DNA of 64,000 nucleotides from the NCBI GenBank assembly GCA_016792845.1, contig JAEUKH010000001.1, positions 79,515 to 143,514 of the forward strand, read 5' to 3'. The stretch comes from Myxococcales bacterium (lineage in GTDB: Bacteria; Myxococcota_A; Polyangia; Polyangiales; Ga0077539). Within the stretch, counting starts at the first letter, position 1; each line of letters begins with the position of its first letter. The notes under the pieces were generated by a model. It saw only the letters and a program-made list of their open reading frames with translations. It made no database searches and was not told the origin of the DNA. A program made the position numbers and the translations under genes. Shown piece by piece: positions 7,739-15,391 of the stretch.

Positions 7739-8409
7739 GGGCCCCCACGCTGGAACAGGCCCGCGCTGCGGCGCAGCGCATGTGCGACGCAGCGGGGGTC
7801 ACCCTGCTCGCGCCAGACCACGCGCTCCGAGACGTGATCGTCGCGGGCGTCGCGCTCGCGTCGCGCATCGGGGGGCGGTCGGCCTGGTCGCGCGACCACG
7901 TCGCGGCGTACGTCTCCGTCACGCTGCCTGGGGCGGGGCCCGCGCTTGTCGCCCTGGCCGCCGTGCCGGTGGGCGCCATCTTCGCCGCAGCCGTTGCAGC
8001 CGTCGGCGCCGACCGCACCACCATCTCGCTGTCGCCCGCGGCGTGGTCTGACCCGCTGCGTCTCCTGGAGACGGTACGGCACGAGCTCGGCCACGCCGGG
8101 CAGATCGCGCGAGGTGGGCTGCCGTGGTGTCTCGCGTACCTCGTGGGCGCCGAGGCGCGGGCCGCGGGGGAGGCGCCCTGCTACGCCGCGGGGATGGCCG
8201 TCGCCCGCGCCTTCCGTGGCGTGTCGAGCGACGTGGCCGCAGGGCAGGCGCTGGAGTCGCTGCGGGGCTACGGCCTCGACGACGACGCCATGACCCTCGC
8301 GTCGGGCATCCTCGCGTCGGCCAAGGCCACCCTCGACGCGGGCGAAGACCTCGGGGGCGTGGTCGCGGAGACCCTTGCCGCGCTGGAGTCGACGGGGTGG
8401 ACGCCGTGA
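7735..8409 (+). CDS. Phage protein with HELGH zinc-site motif
   Basis: A 224-residue protein starting at GTG 7735. It contains ETVRHELGHAGQ near residue 120, a perfect HExxH zinc-binding signature. A hydrophobic stretch lies earlier, at about 68-92 (ALVALAAVPVGAIFAAAVAAV). The second half is Ala-rich helix with no clear third zinc ligand that I can assign. It is coupled by overlap to genes on both sides in the lysis region. It may be a processing or wall-acting peptidase. The motif is seen directly and the function is inferred. Confidence 0.6.
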   Translation: MRAPTLEQARAAAQRMCDAAGVTLLAPDHALRDVIVAGVALASRIGGRSAWSRDHVAAYVSVTLPGAGPALVALAAVPVGAIFAAAVAAVGADRTTISLSPAAWSDPLRLLETVRHELGHAGQIARGGLPWCLAYLVGAEARAAGEAPCYAAGMAVARAFRGVSSDVAAGQALESLRGYGLDDDAMTLASGILASAKATLDAGEDLGGVVAETLAALESTGWTP

Positions 8410-9353
8410 TGGCACCCGCTCCCGGTCTCGCAGTGACCGTGCACCACCAGGGCCCCGGCATCCTCCCGGCCCTGCGTGCGGCGCTGCCCCACCTGCGGGC
8501 GATCGGGCCCGACATCGTCATCCTGCACACCACCCCTGATCCCACCGACGCCGAGGCCTGCGCCGTCGTGCGCGAGCTCGGCGCGCGTGTGTGGCTGCAA
8601 GCGCCGGCCAACCCCCTTGCGCGAGGGAGCGTGGCCCAGGCCACCCGCACCGCGGTGCGCTGGCAGCAGGAGGCGCGACGCCTCGGTGCTGAGGTGCTGA
8701 GCCTCAACGTGGAGGGCCCATCGGGCCCCGGCCTCCAGGGGTGGACCGCTCGTGAACGGGAGCCCCGCGCCGCCCTCGGCGCCCGGGCGTCCGCGATCCT
8801 CGGGGCGATGGCGGGTGAGGGCGGGCCCGTGCTCGCGGTGTCGTCGCACGACTGCCCCGACTGGCACCACCTGCCATGGGGGGCGCTTCTCGGCCCCGCG
8901 TCGCCGGTGCGCCTTCATCTGCCGCAGGTGTACTCCGCACCCGGCTCGGCGGGCGCGTCGCCGACCACGATCCGCGGGAGTCGTGCTCGCTGGCTACTCC
9001 AGGCTGAGCAGTGGGGCCGATGGGTGGAGCGGGGCGTCGTGCGCGCCGACCTCGCCCCGGGCGGGGCCGGGTACGTCTGCTACGCGCAGGCGCACTCGCA
9101 CCAGGTGGCCGCGGCGTGCTCACTCCTCGACCGCTCGGCCCTCGCCGCGTCGTGGGCCCTGCCCCTGGCGGTCGACCGGCCCGCGGGTCGCGCCGACGCC
9201 GCGGGTGTGCTCGCTCTCCGCGCCGACGCCGAGCTGCGCCGCCGCGTCGGGCACGAGCCGGGGCGGGTCGCCCGCTTCCAGGCCTCGGCGGGCCTGGTCG
9301 CGGACGGCGTCGTCGGCCCGGCCACCCTGCGCGCCCTGGGGCTGGCGCCGTGA
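8409..9353 (+). CDS. Peptidoglycan-binding phage protein, endolysin candidate
   Basis: A 314-residue protein from ATG 8409 (a GTG one codon earlier is also possible). The last 45 residues (RVARFQASAGLVADG, GPATLRALG) are a typical PG_binding_1 domain: an F-Q-x-x-x-G-L-x-x-D-G-x-x-G-P-x-T pattern that docks proteins to the cell wall. The first 260 residues look like an alpha/beta barrel (VTVHHQG, DIVILHTTP, VLSLNVEGP, HLPQVYSAP), with acidic residues at strand ends, as in glycosidase-like folds. Together with the holin candidates upstream this is the likely endolysin or wall-degrading enzyme. The catalytic family is not identified. Confidence 0.65.
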   Translation: MAPAPGLAVTVHHQGPGILPALRAALPHLRAIGPDIVILHTTPDPTDAEACAVVRELGARVWLQAPANPLARGSVAQATRTAVRWQQEARRLGAEVLSLNVEGPSGPGLQGWTAREREPRAALGARASAILGAMAGEGGPVLAVSSHDCPDWHHLPWGALLGPASPVRLHLPQVYSAPGSAGASPTTIRGSRARWLLQAEQWGRWVERGVVRADLAPGGAGYVCYAQAHSHQVAAACSLLDRSALAASWALPLAVDRPAGRADAAGVLALRADAELRRRVGHEPGRVARFQASAGLVADGVVGPATLRALGLAP

Positions 9354-9670
9354 GCGCGCCCGACCTCCGAGCGTCGATGCCGGTGCGGGTGCTCGACCAC
9401 GACACCTACGAGTCGGCGGGCCAGCCCGGTGATGTCTGCGTCACGACGCACCACGGCAGCGATGCCGTCGCTGGCTACCTCATGCGCTGTCCGGGGTGCG
9501 GGCAGGAGTCCTACCTCCCGCTGGACCCGTCGCCCGGTGCTCGTTGGACCGTCACCGCGGGCGACCCGCGGACGGGCACAGGTCTGACGCTCTCGCCGTC
9601 GGTGTGGCACCGCGTGCCCTCGTGCGGCTGGCACGGGTGGGTGAGGGACGGGCGGTGGGTGCCGTGCTGA
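9350..9670 (+). CDS. DUF6527-like Cys-rich small protein
   Basis: A 106-residue protein from GTG 9350, overlapping the previous stop by 4 bases. It has the pattern MRCPGCGQESYLPLDP, then LTLSPSVW, then CGWHGWVRDGRW. These are the three blocks I associate with DUF6527: a C-x-x-C-G zinc-like knuckle, an S-L-x-P-S-I-W block and a Cys/His-aromatic end. Homologues occur in phage genomes and beside bacterial ubiquitin-like conjugation genes. It closes the late operon, and a hairpin terminator follows about 125 bases later. Confidence 0.65.
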   Translation: MSAPDLRASMPVRVLDHDTYESAGQPGDVCVTTHHGSDAVAGYLMRCPGCGQESYLPLDPSPGARWTVTAGDPRTGTGLTLSPSVWHRVPSCGWHGWVRDGRWVPC

Positions 9671-9795
9671 CTGACTCGCGTCGAGGCCTCGACGGCGCCA
9701 TCGCGCGACGCCCTGCGCACAAGGCGTTCGCGACGACGCCGGTGAAGGCCTCGACGGCGCTCACCCCCCGCGCCGCAGCCAGGTGAACGCCAACG

Positions 9796-9823
9796 GCCCC
9801 GGGGTCTCCCCCCGGGGCTGTTT
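9796..9823 (+). terminator. Rho-independent terminator of the late phage operon
   Basis: A perfect 9-bp stem, GCCCCGGGG (9796-9804) with CCCCGGGGC (9810-9818), and a 5-base loop, followed by TGTTTGCGTTT. It lies between the last plus-strand phage gene and a minus-strand frame, so it fits the end of the plus-strand transcript. The tail is T-rich for this genome but not a pure T-run. Confidence 0.7.
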
Positions 9824-9846
9824 GCGTTTGGGTGCCGTGCTGACTG

Positions 9847-10089
9847 CTATTTGGGGCGGGCGTTGGGGGCCGCGGCGGGCGCCTGCGTCGCATCGAGGAT
9901 CGCCGCCGCGAGGTCGACCGCGGCCCGTCCCAGCGTCGGCGATCCCTCTGCGACCCGGTCGAGCACGGCCAGGGCCAGGGCCCCGCAGAGCCCCTCCACG
10001 ACGGCGCCGCGAGCGAGCTCCACCACCGCGCCCTGGGGCAGGGGCTCGCCCTTCGCGGCGAGAGTCAGGATCGTGGTCGCACTGGCCAC
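9847..10089 (-). CDS. Small hypothetical protein at the prophage end
   Basis: An 80-residue frame from GTG 10089 with a protein-like composition: hydrophobic helices (GLCGALALAVLDRVAEG, RAAVDLAAAILDAT) and a Lys/Pro tail. It is the last possible gene before the attachment site. A plus-strand frame covers nearly the same bases, but its Arg/Ala/Ser-rich translation looks like a shadow. No family is recognised. Whether it is expressed is uncertain. Confidence 0.4.
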   Translation of the reverse strand: MASATTILTLAAKGEPLPQGAVVELARGAVVEGLCGALALAVLDRVAEGSPTLGRAAVDLAAAILDATQAPAAAPNARPK

Positions 10090-10112
10090 GGATTGCCCAC
10101 GGTGAGGTGTAA

Positions 10113-10173
10113 GGGATCGAACCTCCCAGACATTTCGCGGGCTTCCTAAGCCGAAGGTCGCAGGTTCGATCCC
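10113..10173. repeat. 12-bp inverted repeat flanking the attachment core
   Basis: GGGATCGAACCT (10113-10124) and AGGTTCGATCCC (10162-10173) are perfect reverse complements. The right arm is the T-loop of the tRNA fragment and the left arm lies in phage-side DNA. It could be an integrase or excisionase arm site, or a remnant of another tRNA insertion in the opposite orientation. Confidence 0.6.
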
Positions 10174-10185
10174 TGCCGGGGACGC
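10139..10185 (+). other. Prophage attachment site: 3' half of tRNA-Arg(CCT)
   Basis: The sequence reads as a bacterial tRNA-Arg from the anticodon loop to the acceptor end. The anticodon loop is CTTCCTAAG (anticodon CCT). The T-stem and loop GCAGG-TTCGATC-CCTGC fold perfectly at 10160-10176. The acceptor strand is CGGGGAC, with CCA not encoded. The D-arm, the 5' acceptor strand and part of the anticodon stem are missing to the left. A 3' tRNA half with foreign DNA on its 5' side is what remains at the distal junction when a phage integrates into a tRNA gene. It marks the phage/host border, with phage on the left. Confidence 0.8.
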
Positions 10186-10243
10186 TGGTTTTGAAGCGGT
10201 TTCGATCGTTGGGGGCGTGACCTTCGTGACCAGGCTCTGTTGG

Positions 10244-10651
10244 TCACGACCGACCGCCGCCGCCCCTCGCCTCGAAGCGCCGCACCGTCAGGTACTCGCC
10301 GGGCCTAAGCGCTCCGAACGCGCGCCTGGCCTCTTGGTGTTCAAGGCATCGGTCTTCACACTGACCGTCTTGGAAGTAGCTCACCACGACGAGCTCTCCG
10401 AGCGCCAAGGCGATCACCACCTCGCAGACGCTGAAGGGCACGAACATCTCCCCGCGGGCGAAGTATGCGGGGTCGTGACAGTGCCACGGGGTGCCCTCAA
10501 ACCCGAGGGTGAGGTCGCGACCTTCGGGGTCAGCATGCACCACCAGCACCGCATCGTCTGAGATCAGCGAGACTCGGTCTGCGTCGGCGTCTCGCACCGT
10601 GAAGCCGAGCTCTCTTGCGGTGTCGAGTACGTCGGCGAGTCTGTCGGGCAT
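10244..10651 (-). CDS. Hypothetical cytoplasmic protein
   Basis: A 135-residue acidic protein (MPDRLADVLDTARELGFTV start) with alternating beta strands (VSLISDDAVLVVHAD, DLTLGFEGTPWHCHD, VVIALALGELVVVSYF). There is no signal, membrane segment or catalytic motif. It is the first gene on the host side of the attachment site. The fold pattern is vaguely like small single-domain immunity or SUKH-type proteins, but I cannot assign it. Confidence 0.55.
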   Translation of the reverse strand: MPDRLADVLDTARELGFTVRDADADRVSLISDDAVLVVHADPEGRDLTLGFEGTPWHCHDPAYFARGEMFVPFSVCEVVIALALGELVVVSYFQDGQCEDRCLEHQEARRAFGALRPGEYLTVRRFEARGGGGRS

Positions 10652-10723
10652 GGGTTTGTCGCTCGGGTGCGAGGTCGCGTGTTCGATTGGGCGCTGACCG
10701 CTTCGCGCAACGGCGCCGCGCCG

Positions 10724-11677
10724 CTATGCGACCACCTCTGCGAAGGTGCGCGCGGTGATGACGTTCTCGCACCAACGGTCAAGGGTGGCGACGTCGTCGC
10801 AGGCGAGGAGCGTCTGCCGTTCTTCATCCGAGAGCGGCAGGCCTCGTCGTTCGATGAGGCGCATGAGCGTGCCACGCTTTCCAGCGGCTTCACCCTCTGC
10901 GCGGCCCTCTGCGCGGCCCTCTGCGCGGCCCTCTGCGCGGCCCTCTTGACGCTCGATGGCGAGGGCGCCTCGGGCGTCTTGCTCGGCCATCTTGGCGCGC
11001 TCGTAGGCCTCCCACTCGCCTGGCGTGAAGCCGGCGGTGCGGGTGACCTCAAGCGCCTCGCGAAAGGGCGCCTCGGCCAGCGGGCTCGGCACGCCGTGCA
11101 GGTTCTTCGTCTCAAGAAAGAAGTACGCCCAGCGCTCGACGAGGGTCGCGGGCGTGTCACCCGCCGTGTACTTCGGCAGCTCTAGGAAGGCGTACTGCAC
11201 TTGCGGCAGACCCCGCGCGCCGCTGTGCTGCTCTTGCATGCGCCAACGGCTGAGCATCGGCACCGTGTATTGACCCTGCGCGTCTCGCTCAGACCACAGA
11301 TTGAAGTTGCAGATGGTGACGCCGAAGACATCGCAGAGCGACGGGTACGCGTCGGCGTTGTGGAGCTGCATCACGTACGCCTTGCTGGCGTTGTACACCA
11401 CGCGCTTCTCAAAGCCTTCGACCTTGAGCACTTGCATCTCGACCACGAAGCGGCGCCCTGAGGCGTCGGTGCACTTCACATCAACGATCGAGAGCTTCAG
11501 CTCGGCCACGTCGATGTGCTGCTCGCCCGTCAAGTGCTGAACCTCGACGATGCGACGGGCGCCCTCGAACTCTAGCAAGTGGTTGAGCAGCGCGATCAAC
11601 AGCGGCTTACGGGCCTCTGCCCCGAAGACCCGCTTGAAGACGAAGTCGGTCTTCGGATCAGCAAAGACAGCGCGCAT
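10724..11677 (-). CDS. Rpn family recombination-promoting nuclease (PD-(D/E)XK)
   Basis: A 317-residue protein with the Rpn/PDDEXK_2 layout. The N-terminus is FADPKTDFVFKRVFG. The nuclease core VDVKCTDASGRRFVVEMQ (D then ExQ) lies near residues 65-83. YNASKAYVMQL and a helical C-terminal region follow. Such proteins are DNA endonucleases linked to phage defence and horizontal gene transfer. The C-terminal part carries tandem EGRA units encoded by four perfect 12-bp repeats at 10893-10940, a feature typical of rpn genes, where such repeats vary in copy number. It stands alone and next to a prophage border, which agrees with its mobile-associated nature. Confidence 0.85.
   Translation of the reverse strand: MRAVFADPKTDFVFKRVFGAEARKPLLIALLNHLLEFEGARRIVEVQHLTGEQHIDVAELKLSIVDVKCTDASGRRFVVEMQVLKVEGFEKRVVYNASKAYVMQLHNADAYPSLCDVFGVTICNFNLWSERDAQGQYTVPMLSRWRMQEQHSGARGLPQVQYAFLELPKYTAGDTPATLVERWAYFFLETKNLHGVPSPLAEAPFREALEVTRTAGFTPGEWEAYERAKMAEQDARGALAIERQEGRAEGRAEGRAEGRAEGEAAGKRGTLMRLIERRGLPLSDEERQTLLACDDVATLDRWCENVITARTFAEVVA
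10893..10940 (-). repeat. Four perfect 12-bp tandem repeats in the rpn gene
   Basis: Plus-strand unit CCCTCTGCGCGG, four exact copies plus a half copy. On the coding strand it gives tandem Glu-Gly-Arg-Ala. Being a multiple of three, changes in copy number keep the frame. Confidence 0.9.
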
Positions 11678-11707
11678 GCCCCGTTCTACGCGATCACGGA
11701 GGTCGCC

Positions 11708-12184
11708 TCAAGCCGCGCCCTTCAGGCCTCGTCGTAGGCGCGCTCGAGGGCCGCGACGTCGAGCTTCACCATTGGTCATCATGGCGGCCATCACGGCCTT
11801 CACCTTCTGACCGTCGGGGTCGCCGATCAGCTCCATGAAGCGCCGCGGCACGATCTGCCACGAGAGGCCGAAGGGGTCTTTGATCCACCCGCAGGCCGAA
11901 GTGGTCGCGCCCGCGCGGACGAGGGCCTCCCAGTAGCGGTCGACCTCGGCCTGGTCTTCACAATCGACGTAGAGCGAGAGCCCCTCGGAGAAAGAGAAAT
12001 ACGGGCCGCCGTTGTAGCCCATGAAGCGCTGACCGCCGACGACGAACTCCGCCGAAATCACCGGCCCTTCTTCGCCGCGCCGCGCGACGGTCTTGATCTC
12101 TGAATCAGGGAAGGTTTTCGTATAAAGCGCGATGGCTGATTCGAGCCGATCGTTGAACATCATAAACGGCGTGACCTTGTGCAT
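11708..12184 (-). CDS. VOC/PhnB-like glyoxalase-fold protein with C-terminal frameshift
   Basis: A 158-residue reading frame of the PhnB/3-demethylubiquinone methyltransferase-like VOC family (MHKVTPFMMFNDRLESAIALY, FMGYNGGPYFSFSEGLSLYV, GWIKDPFGLSWQIVP, FMELIGDPDG). Family members end with a short MVKLDVAALERAY-type helix. Here the frame turns into an Arg-rich tail after AAMMTN. Reading one base later restores MVKLDVAALERAYDEA and a stop at 11722. A single extra base at 11772-11773 therefore explains the odd tail. It is either a real frameshift with a slightly extended C-terminus or a sequencing error. Confidence 0.8.
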   Translation of the reverse strand: MHKVTPFMMFNDRLESAIALYTKTFPDSEIKTVARRGEEGPVISAEFVVGGQRFMGYNGGPYFSFSEGLSLYVDCEDQAEVDRYWEALVRAGATTSACGWIKDPFGLSWQIVPRRFMELIGDPDGQKVKAVMAAMMTNGEARRRGPRARLRRGLKGAA

Positions 12185-12281
12185 CGCGCGCCTCGTAGAA
12201 CTCGCGAGAGAGGGTACAGGGGCGCGGCCGCGGCGCCCAAAATTGGCGCACGGATTCGGTGATCCACCGGGCCGACGGGGC

Positions 12282-13043
12282 TCAGCGCGGCGCGACGAGG
12301 ATGTCGACCCGCACGATGCGGGTGGGGGTACGGGGGGGCTGCCCCGGGGCGACCCGGGTGAGCGTGAGGAAGCTCTCGTTCTCGATGAGCTGTCCGAAGA
12401 CGGTGTACTGACCGTTGAGGCTCGGGGTCGAGCCGTAGGTGACGTAGAACTGAGAGCCGTTGCTGTTGGGCGAGGCGCTGCGGGCCATGCCGAGCACCCC
12501 GGGGCCCTCGAAGATCAGCTCGGGCACGATCTCGATGCCGAAGCCGTACCCAGGGCCGCCGCGGCCCCAAGTGTTCGGCGGGCCGCTCACGGTGTTGGGG
12601 TCGCCGCCCTGAACCACGAATCCCTCGATCACGCGGTGAAACGCGATGCCCTCATAAAAGTGATGCCGCGCGAGGAACACGAACGAGTTCACCGTGTTGG
12701 GGGTCTGCTCGGCGTAGAGCCTGAAGCGCATCGTGCCCACGTCGGTGACCATTTCGGCCCGGTACTGAAGGCTCGCGTCGAGCATCATCGTCGGCGGCGC
12801 AGAGAAGCTCCGGACGGGCGCCTCGCTGAGGTAAGGCAGCACGCGAAAGCTGGGCTCGGGCGGCCCGGCGTCAGGGGCCGCGGCCTCGGGGCCAGCGTCG
12901 AGGGCCGCGTCGGTGGGGCCTCCGGCGTCGGTGCGGGGCGCGTCGAGGCCCACGTCGCCGGCCGACTGCGGCGGCGGTGTCATCGCGCTCGAACACCCTG
13001 CCAAGAGACCCCAAGCCAAGACCCATCCGGCGCTCGTCTTCAC
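12282..13043 (-). CDS. Cyclophilin-type peptidyl-prolyl isomerase lipoprotein
   Basis: A 253-residue protein from GTG 13043, which gives signal peptide VKTSAGWVLAWGLLAGC with lipobox LAGC. A longer frame reaches 13265 but its extension lacks coding character and overlaps the opposite promoter. After an Asp/Ala/Pro linker (to about residue 65) comes a cyclophilin domain: MVTDVGTMRFRLYAEQTPNTVNSFVFLAR, FYEGIAFHRVIEGFVVQGGDP, GVLGMARSASPNSNGSQFYV and GQYTVFGQLIE, with catalytic Arg in FHRV and the QFYV and VFG blocks conserved. It probably speeds proline isomerisation during folding of exported proteins on the periplasmic or outer face. Confidence 0.9.
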   Translation of the reverse strand: MKTSAGWVLAWGLLAGCSSAMTPPPQSAGDVGLDAPRTDAGGPTDAALDAGPEAAAPDAGPPEPSFRVLPYLSEAPVRSFSAPPTMMLDASLQYRAEMVTDVGTMRFRLYAEQTPNTVNSFVFLARHHFYEGIAFHRVIEGFVVQGGDPNTVSGPPNTWGRGGPGYGFGIEIVPELIFEGPGVLGMARSASPNSNGSQFYVTYGSTPSLNGQYTVFGQLIENESFLTLTRVAPGQPPRTPTRIVRVDILVAPR

Positions 13044-13209
13044 CCGGCGAGTTTCAGCACACTCTTGACCCCGGCGGGGGCAACAGATGGGGGTAGAGTG
13101 TCCGAACATACCAACACCTACATGCCCAGGGTCAGAGTTGTGACCACCGCGAGAGGCTTGGATTTCCGAGAAACTGGTGCTGGCACATCGGGTGCTGTGT
13201 TGTAGGTCG

Positions 13210-13992
13210 ATGCGCGCATACCTCACCCTGGGCTCGGCGGTTGTGACGATGGCGGCGCTCCTCACGGGGTGTGTGGGGGCGGCCGACGACGTGTACGGCG
13301 ACGGCGACGGCGAGGGCGCGCCGGTGTCGGCTCAGGCGGTGGGCGAGCTCACGGTGGGCGGGTACTACTGCCCGACCCGGGGCGAGATCGCGGGGCGCGA
13401 CCTCCCGAGCGACAACAACTATTACGTCACCACCTTCGGCGGCCCCGGCGACGCGCAGCGCACGGCGTGCGGCGGCTACGCCAACGGTCGCTCGCTCTAC
13501 ATCGCGGGTTCGTGGCGCTTCGGCTGCGGCGCCAGGGTGCGCGTGACCAACCCGCGAACGGGCCGCTGGTGCGTCGCCGAGGTCAACGACGTCGGGCCCA
13601 ACATCTGCGTCGAGCGCGCGGCCCGCAAGCCCATCATCGACGCCTCGCCGGTGGTGACCCGCGAGCTCTTCGGCGTCTCGTCGGCGGGGTGGAGCGACCG
13701 CATCCTCGTGAACGCCGTGGCCGTAAACCGGGCGACCCCCCTCGGGTGCGGGTCGGGCACGCCGCCGAGCGCCCCTTCGACGGGTTCGACGGGTTCGACG
13801 GGTTCGAGCAGCTCAAGCGCGACGTGCTTCTCGGGCACGCTGAACCGCACGATGCCCTACGCGACGTGCCTCCAGAGCCGCTTTGACAACCTCTGGTACC
13901 AGTGCACCTCGATCGGGTGGATCCAGTCATCGGCCATCGCGTCGCAGCGCCGGGGCAGCGCCGGGGCGTGCAGCCAGTACTTGCCGCGCTGA
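13210..13992 (+). CDS. RlpA/DPBB-like lipoprotein
   Basis: A 260-residue protein from ATG 13210 with signal MRAYLTLGSAVVTMAALLTGC (lipobox LTGC). Residues 50-175 resemble a double-psi beta barrel of the RlpA or expansin kind: YYCPTRGEIAGRDL, TACGGYANGRSLYIAG, CGARVRVTNP, GRWCVAEVNDVGPN and the DASPVVTRELFG block. Such domains act on or bind peptidoglycan. A short Ser/Thr/Gly linker made of 9-bp repeats (GGTTCGACG, 13779-13807) joins it to a Cys-containing tail (CFSGTLNRTMPYATC, WYQCTSIGWIQ). A role in the cell wall is inferred from the domain. Lytic activity is not certain. Confidence 0.75.
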   Translation: MRAYLTLGSAVVTMAALLTGCVGAADDVYGDGDGEGAPVSAQAVGELTVGGYYCPTRGEIAGRDLPSDNNYYVTTFGGPGDAQRTACGGYANGRSLYIAGSWRFGCGARVRVTNPRTGRWCVAEVNDVGPNICVERAARKPIIDASPVVTRELFGVSSAGWSDRILVNAVAVNRATPLGCGSGTPPSAPSTGSTGSTGSSSSSATCFSGTLNRTMPYATCLQSRFDNLWYQCTSIGWIQSSAIASQRRGSAGACSQYLPR

Positions 13993-14151
13993 AGGCTTCG
14001 GCAGCGGTCGCGAGGGGCCTCGGGTCGATCGTCGGGCGACGCACAGAGGTGCGTGAATCTTCTGGCGAAGTGTACTAGTCTCTCGCCCCGCTGGGGCGCT
14101 CGACGGTGAGCAGGCCCCGAGACCATAGGTTCAATCCGAAGAGGGGTTTCG

Positions 14152-14538
14152 ATGCACGAGCAGGACATGGCGATCCTCAAGTCGTTGGTGGCAGTCGCGT
14201 GGACCGACGGTCACTTCGCGACCGAGGAGCGAGAGCACCTTGAGGCGCTGATCTCAGCCTTTGGCGCAACCGACGACGAGGCCGCGGCGGTGCGCGAATA
14301 CGCGGTCACGCCGCGCACGCTGGCTGATATCCCCCTCTCAGACCTGTCGGCCGACGACCGCCGTACGCTCTTGAATCACGCCGTGGTGCTCACCCACATC
14401 GACGGCGAGCAGACCGCCGACGAGAAAGAGCTCATCGCGAAGCTCAGCGGCTTTTTGCGCATCCCCGACAACGAGTCGGCCCGCATCGTCGAAGCCGCCG
14501 AGGCCCGGGTGAAGCGCCTCCTCGCCTCGCAGGCCTGA
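14152..14538 (+). CDS. TerB-like tellurite-resistance family protein
   Basis: A 128-residue all-helical protein with the TerB fold pattern: LKSLVAVAWTDGHFATEEREHL, where D-G and E-E-x-E lie on the metal-binding loop, and a second VVLTHIDGEQTADEKELI repeat of the same motif. It lacks membrane or signal segments. Single TerB domains bind divalent metal and are thought to link metal or stress sensing to membrane-associated complexes. No other ter gene is nearby, so a tellurite role should not be assumed. Confidence 0.75.
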   Translation: MHEQDMAILKSLVAVAWTDGHFATEEREHLEALISAFGATDDEAAAVREYAVTPRTLADIPLSDLSADDRRTLLNHAVVLTHIDGEQTADEKELIAKLSGFLRIPDNESARIVEAAEARVKRLLASQA

Positions 14539-14557
14539 GCGAACCCGTCGCACCCGC

Positions 14558-15391
14558 TCAGGGCGCCATCGTGCGGCGCCCGACCAAGCTCCCGATCACC
14601 ATCGAAAGCACCATCGGCACGGCCATCGCCGTGAACCGCGTGCCCGTGTGCCCGTCGCCCGTGAGCTGAACCGCCACCGCGGCCAGGAGCGCCGAGGCGA
14701 TGCCCGCGTTGGCGCCCGCCAGGCCCGGCGACACTGGCACCGTGCGGGCCATCGCGCGGAACGTCAGCCCGCCGAGCACTGCGGCCAACAAGAGCGCCGC
14801 GCTGGCCGACTCGCCCAAGGTCGCCATCGGGTCGTGAACCGATTGCCCGGGGCTCAGCACCATCGCCCCCGAGGCGCTCACCCACTGACGCGCGCCGTGG
14901 GCCGGGAGCGCCGGACCCGCGCTCCCGCCGAGCTGACTCGCGATCACCACCGCGAGCGCCGCGAGGCTCGGGTAGCCCCGGCGCCACACGATCGAGGGCC
15001 CGAGACCCTCGGCCCCCCGCGAGAACCCGAGCCAGAGCCCGCCGAGACCCGCGAGGCCCAAGAGCGCCGCGCCCGGCAGCCGCGTCACGAGGCTCTCGCG
15101 CTGGCTGAGCCCCAAAAGCCACGGCGAGGCCGCCCAAGCCAGGAGCGCCGCGCCCAGCACCGGGAGCGCCCGCGCGAGCCCCGAGGGGCGGGCGACCGGC
15201 GCGAGGGCGTCGAGGGCCGCGCGGAGGGCCGGGCCGGGGCGCGCAGGAGGCCCCGCGAGGTGCCCGAGGGCGGCGTCGAGGGCGAGGAGCCGCCGGTCGG
15301 TGGGGTCGCCCGGTGGGGGGCCCGCGAGGGGGCGCTCAGGGCCCGAGGCGAGCTGCGAGACGAGCGAAGGCGGGGCCGCGGGAGCGCTCAC
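14558..15391 (-). CDS. NrsF/DUF1109-like anti-sigma membrane protein
   Basis: A 277-residue protein translated with a 4-base overlap after an ECF sigma gene. The first 70 residues are cytoplasmic, the rest holds about six hydrophobic segments (LPVLGAALLAWAASPWLLG, LPGAALLGLAGLGGLWLGF, LAALAVVIASQLGG, AALLLAAVLGGLTF, AGIASALLAAVAVQL, AMAVPMVLSMVIGSLVG). This is the architecture of NrsF/DUF1109 proteins, integral-membrane anti-sigma factors that hold ECF sigmas at the membrane. Coupling to the sigma gene supports the call. The signal sensed is unknown. Confidence 0.75.
   Translation of the reverse strand: MSAPAAPPSLVSQLASGPERPLAGPPPGDPTDRRLLALDAALGHLAGPPARPGPALRAALDALAPVARPSGLARALPVLGAALLAWAASPWLLGLSQRESLVTRLPGAALLGLAGLGGLWLGFSRGAEGLGPSIVWRRGYPSLAALAVVIASQLGGSAGPALPAHGARQWVSASGAMVLSPGQSVHDPMATLGESASAALLLAAVLGGLTFRAMARTVPVSPGLAGANAGIASALLAAVAVQLTGDGHTGTRFTAMAVPMVLSMVIGSLVGRRTMAP

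Noticed and set aside
10100..10185. Intact tRNA gene
   Set aside because: The D-arm, 5' acceptor strand and two anticodon-stem pairs are missing, so only the 3' half is present.
12282..13265. Longer N-terminus for the cyclophilin gene
   Set aside because: The extension to 13265 overlaps the divergent lipoprotein start and lacks coding character; GTG 13043 gives a proper lipoprotein signal.
14152..14538. Part of a tellurite-resistance or Ter phage-defence operon
   Set aside because: No other ter-type gene is nearby; only the single TerB-like domain is visible.
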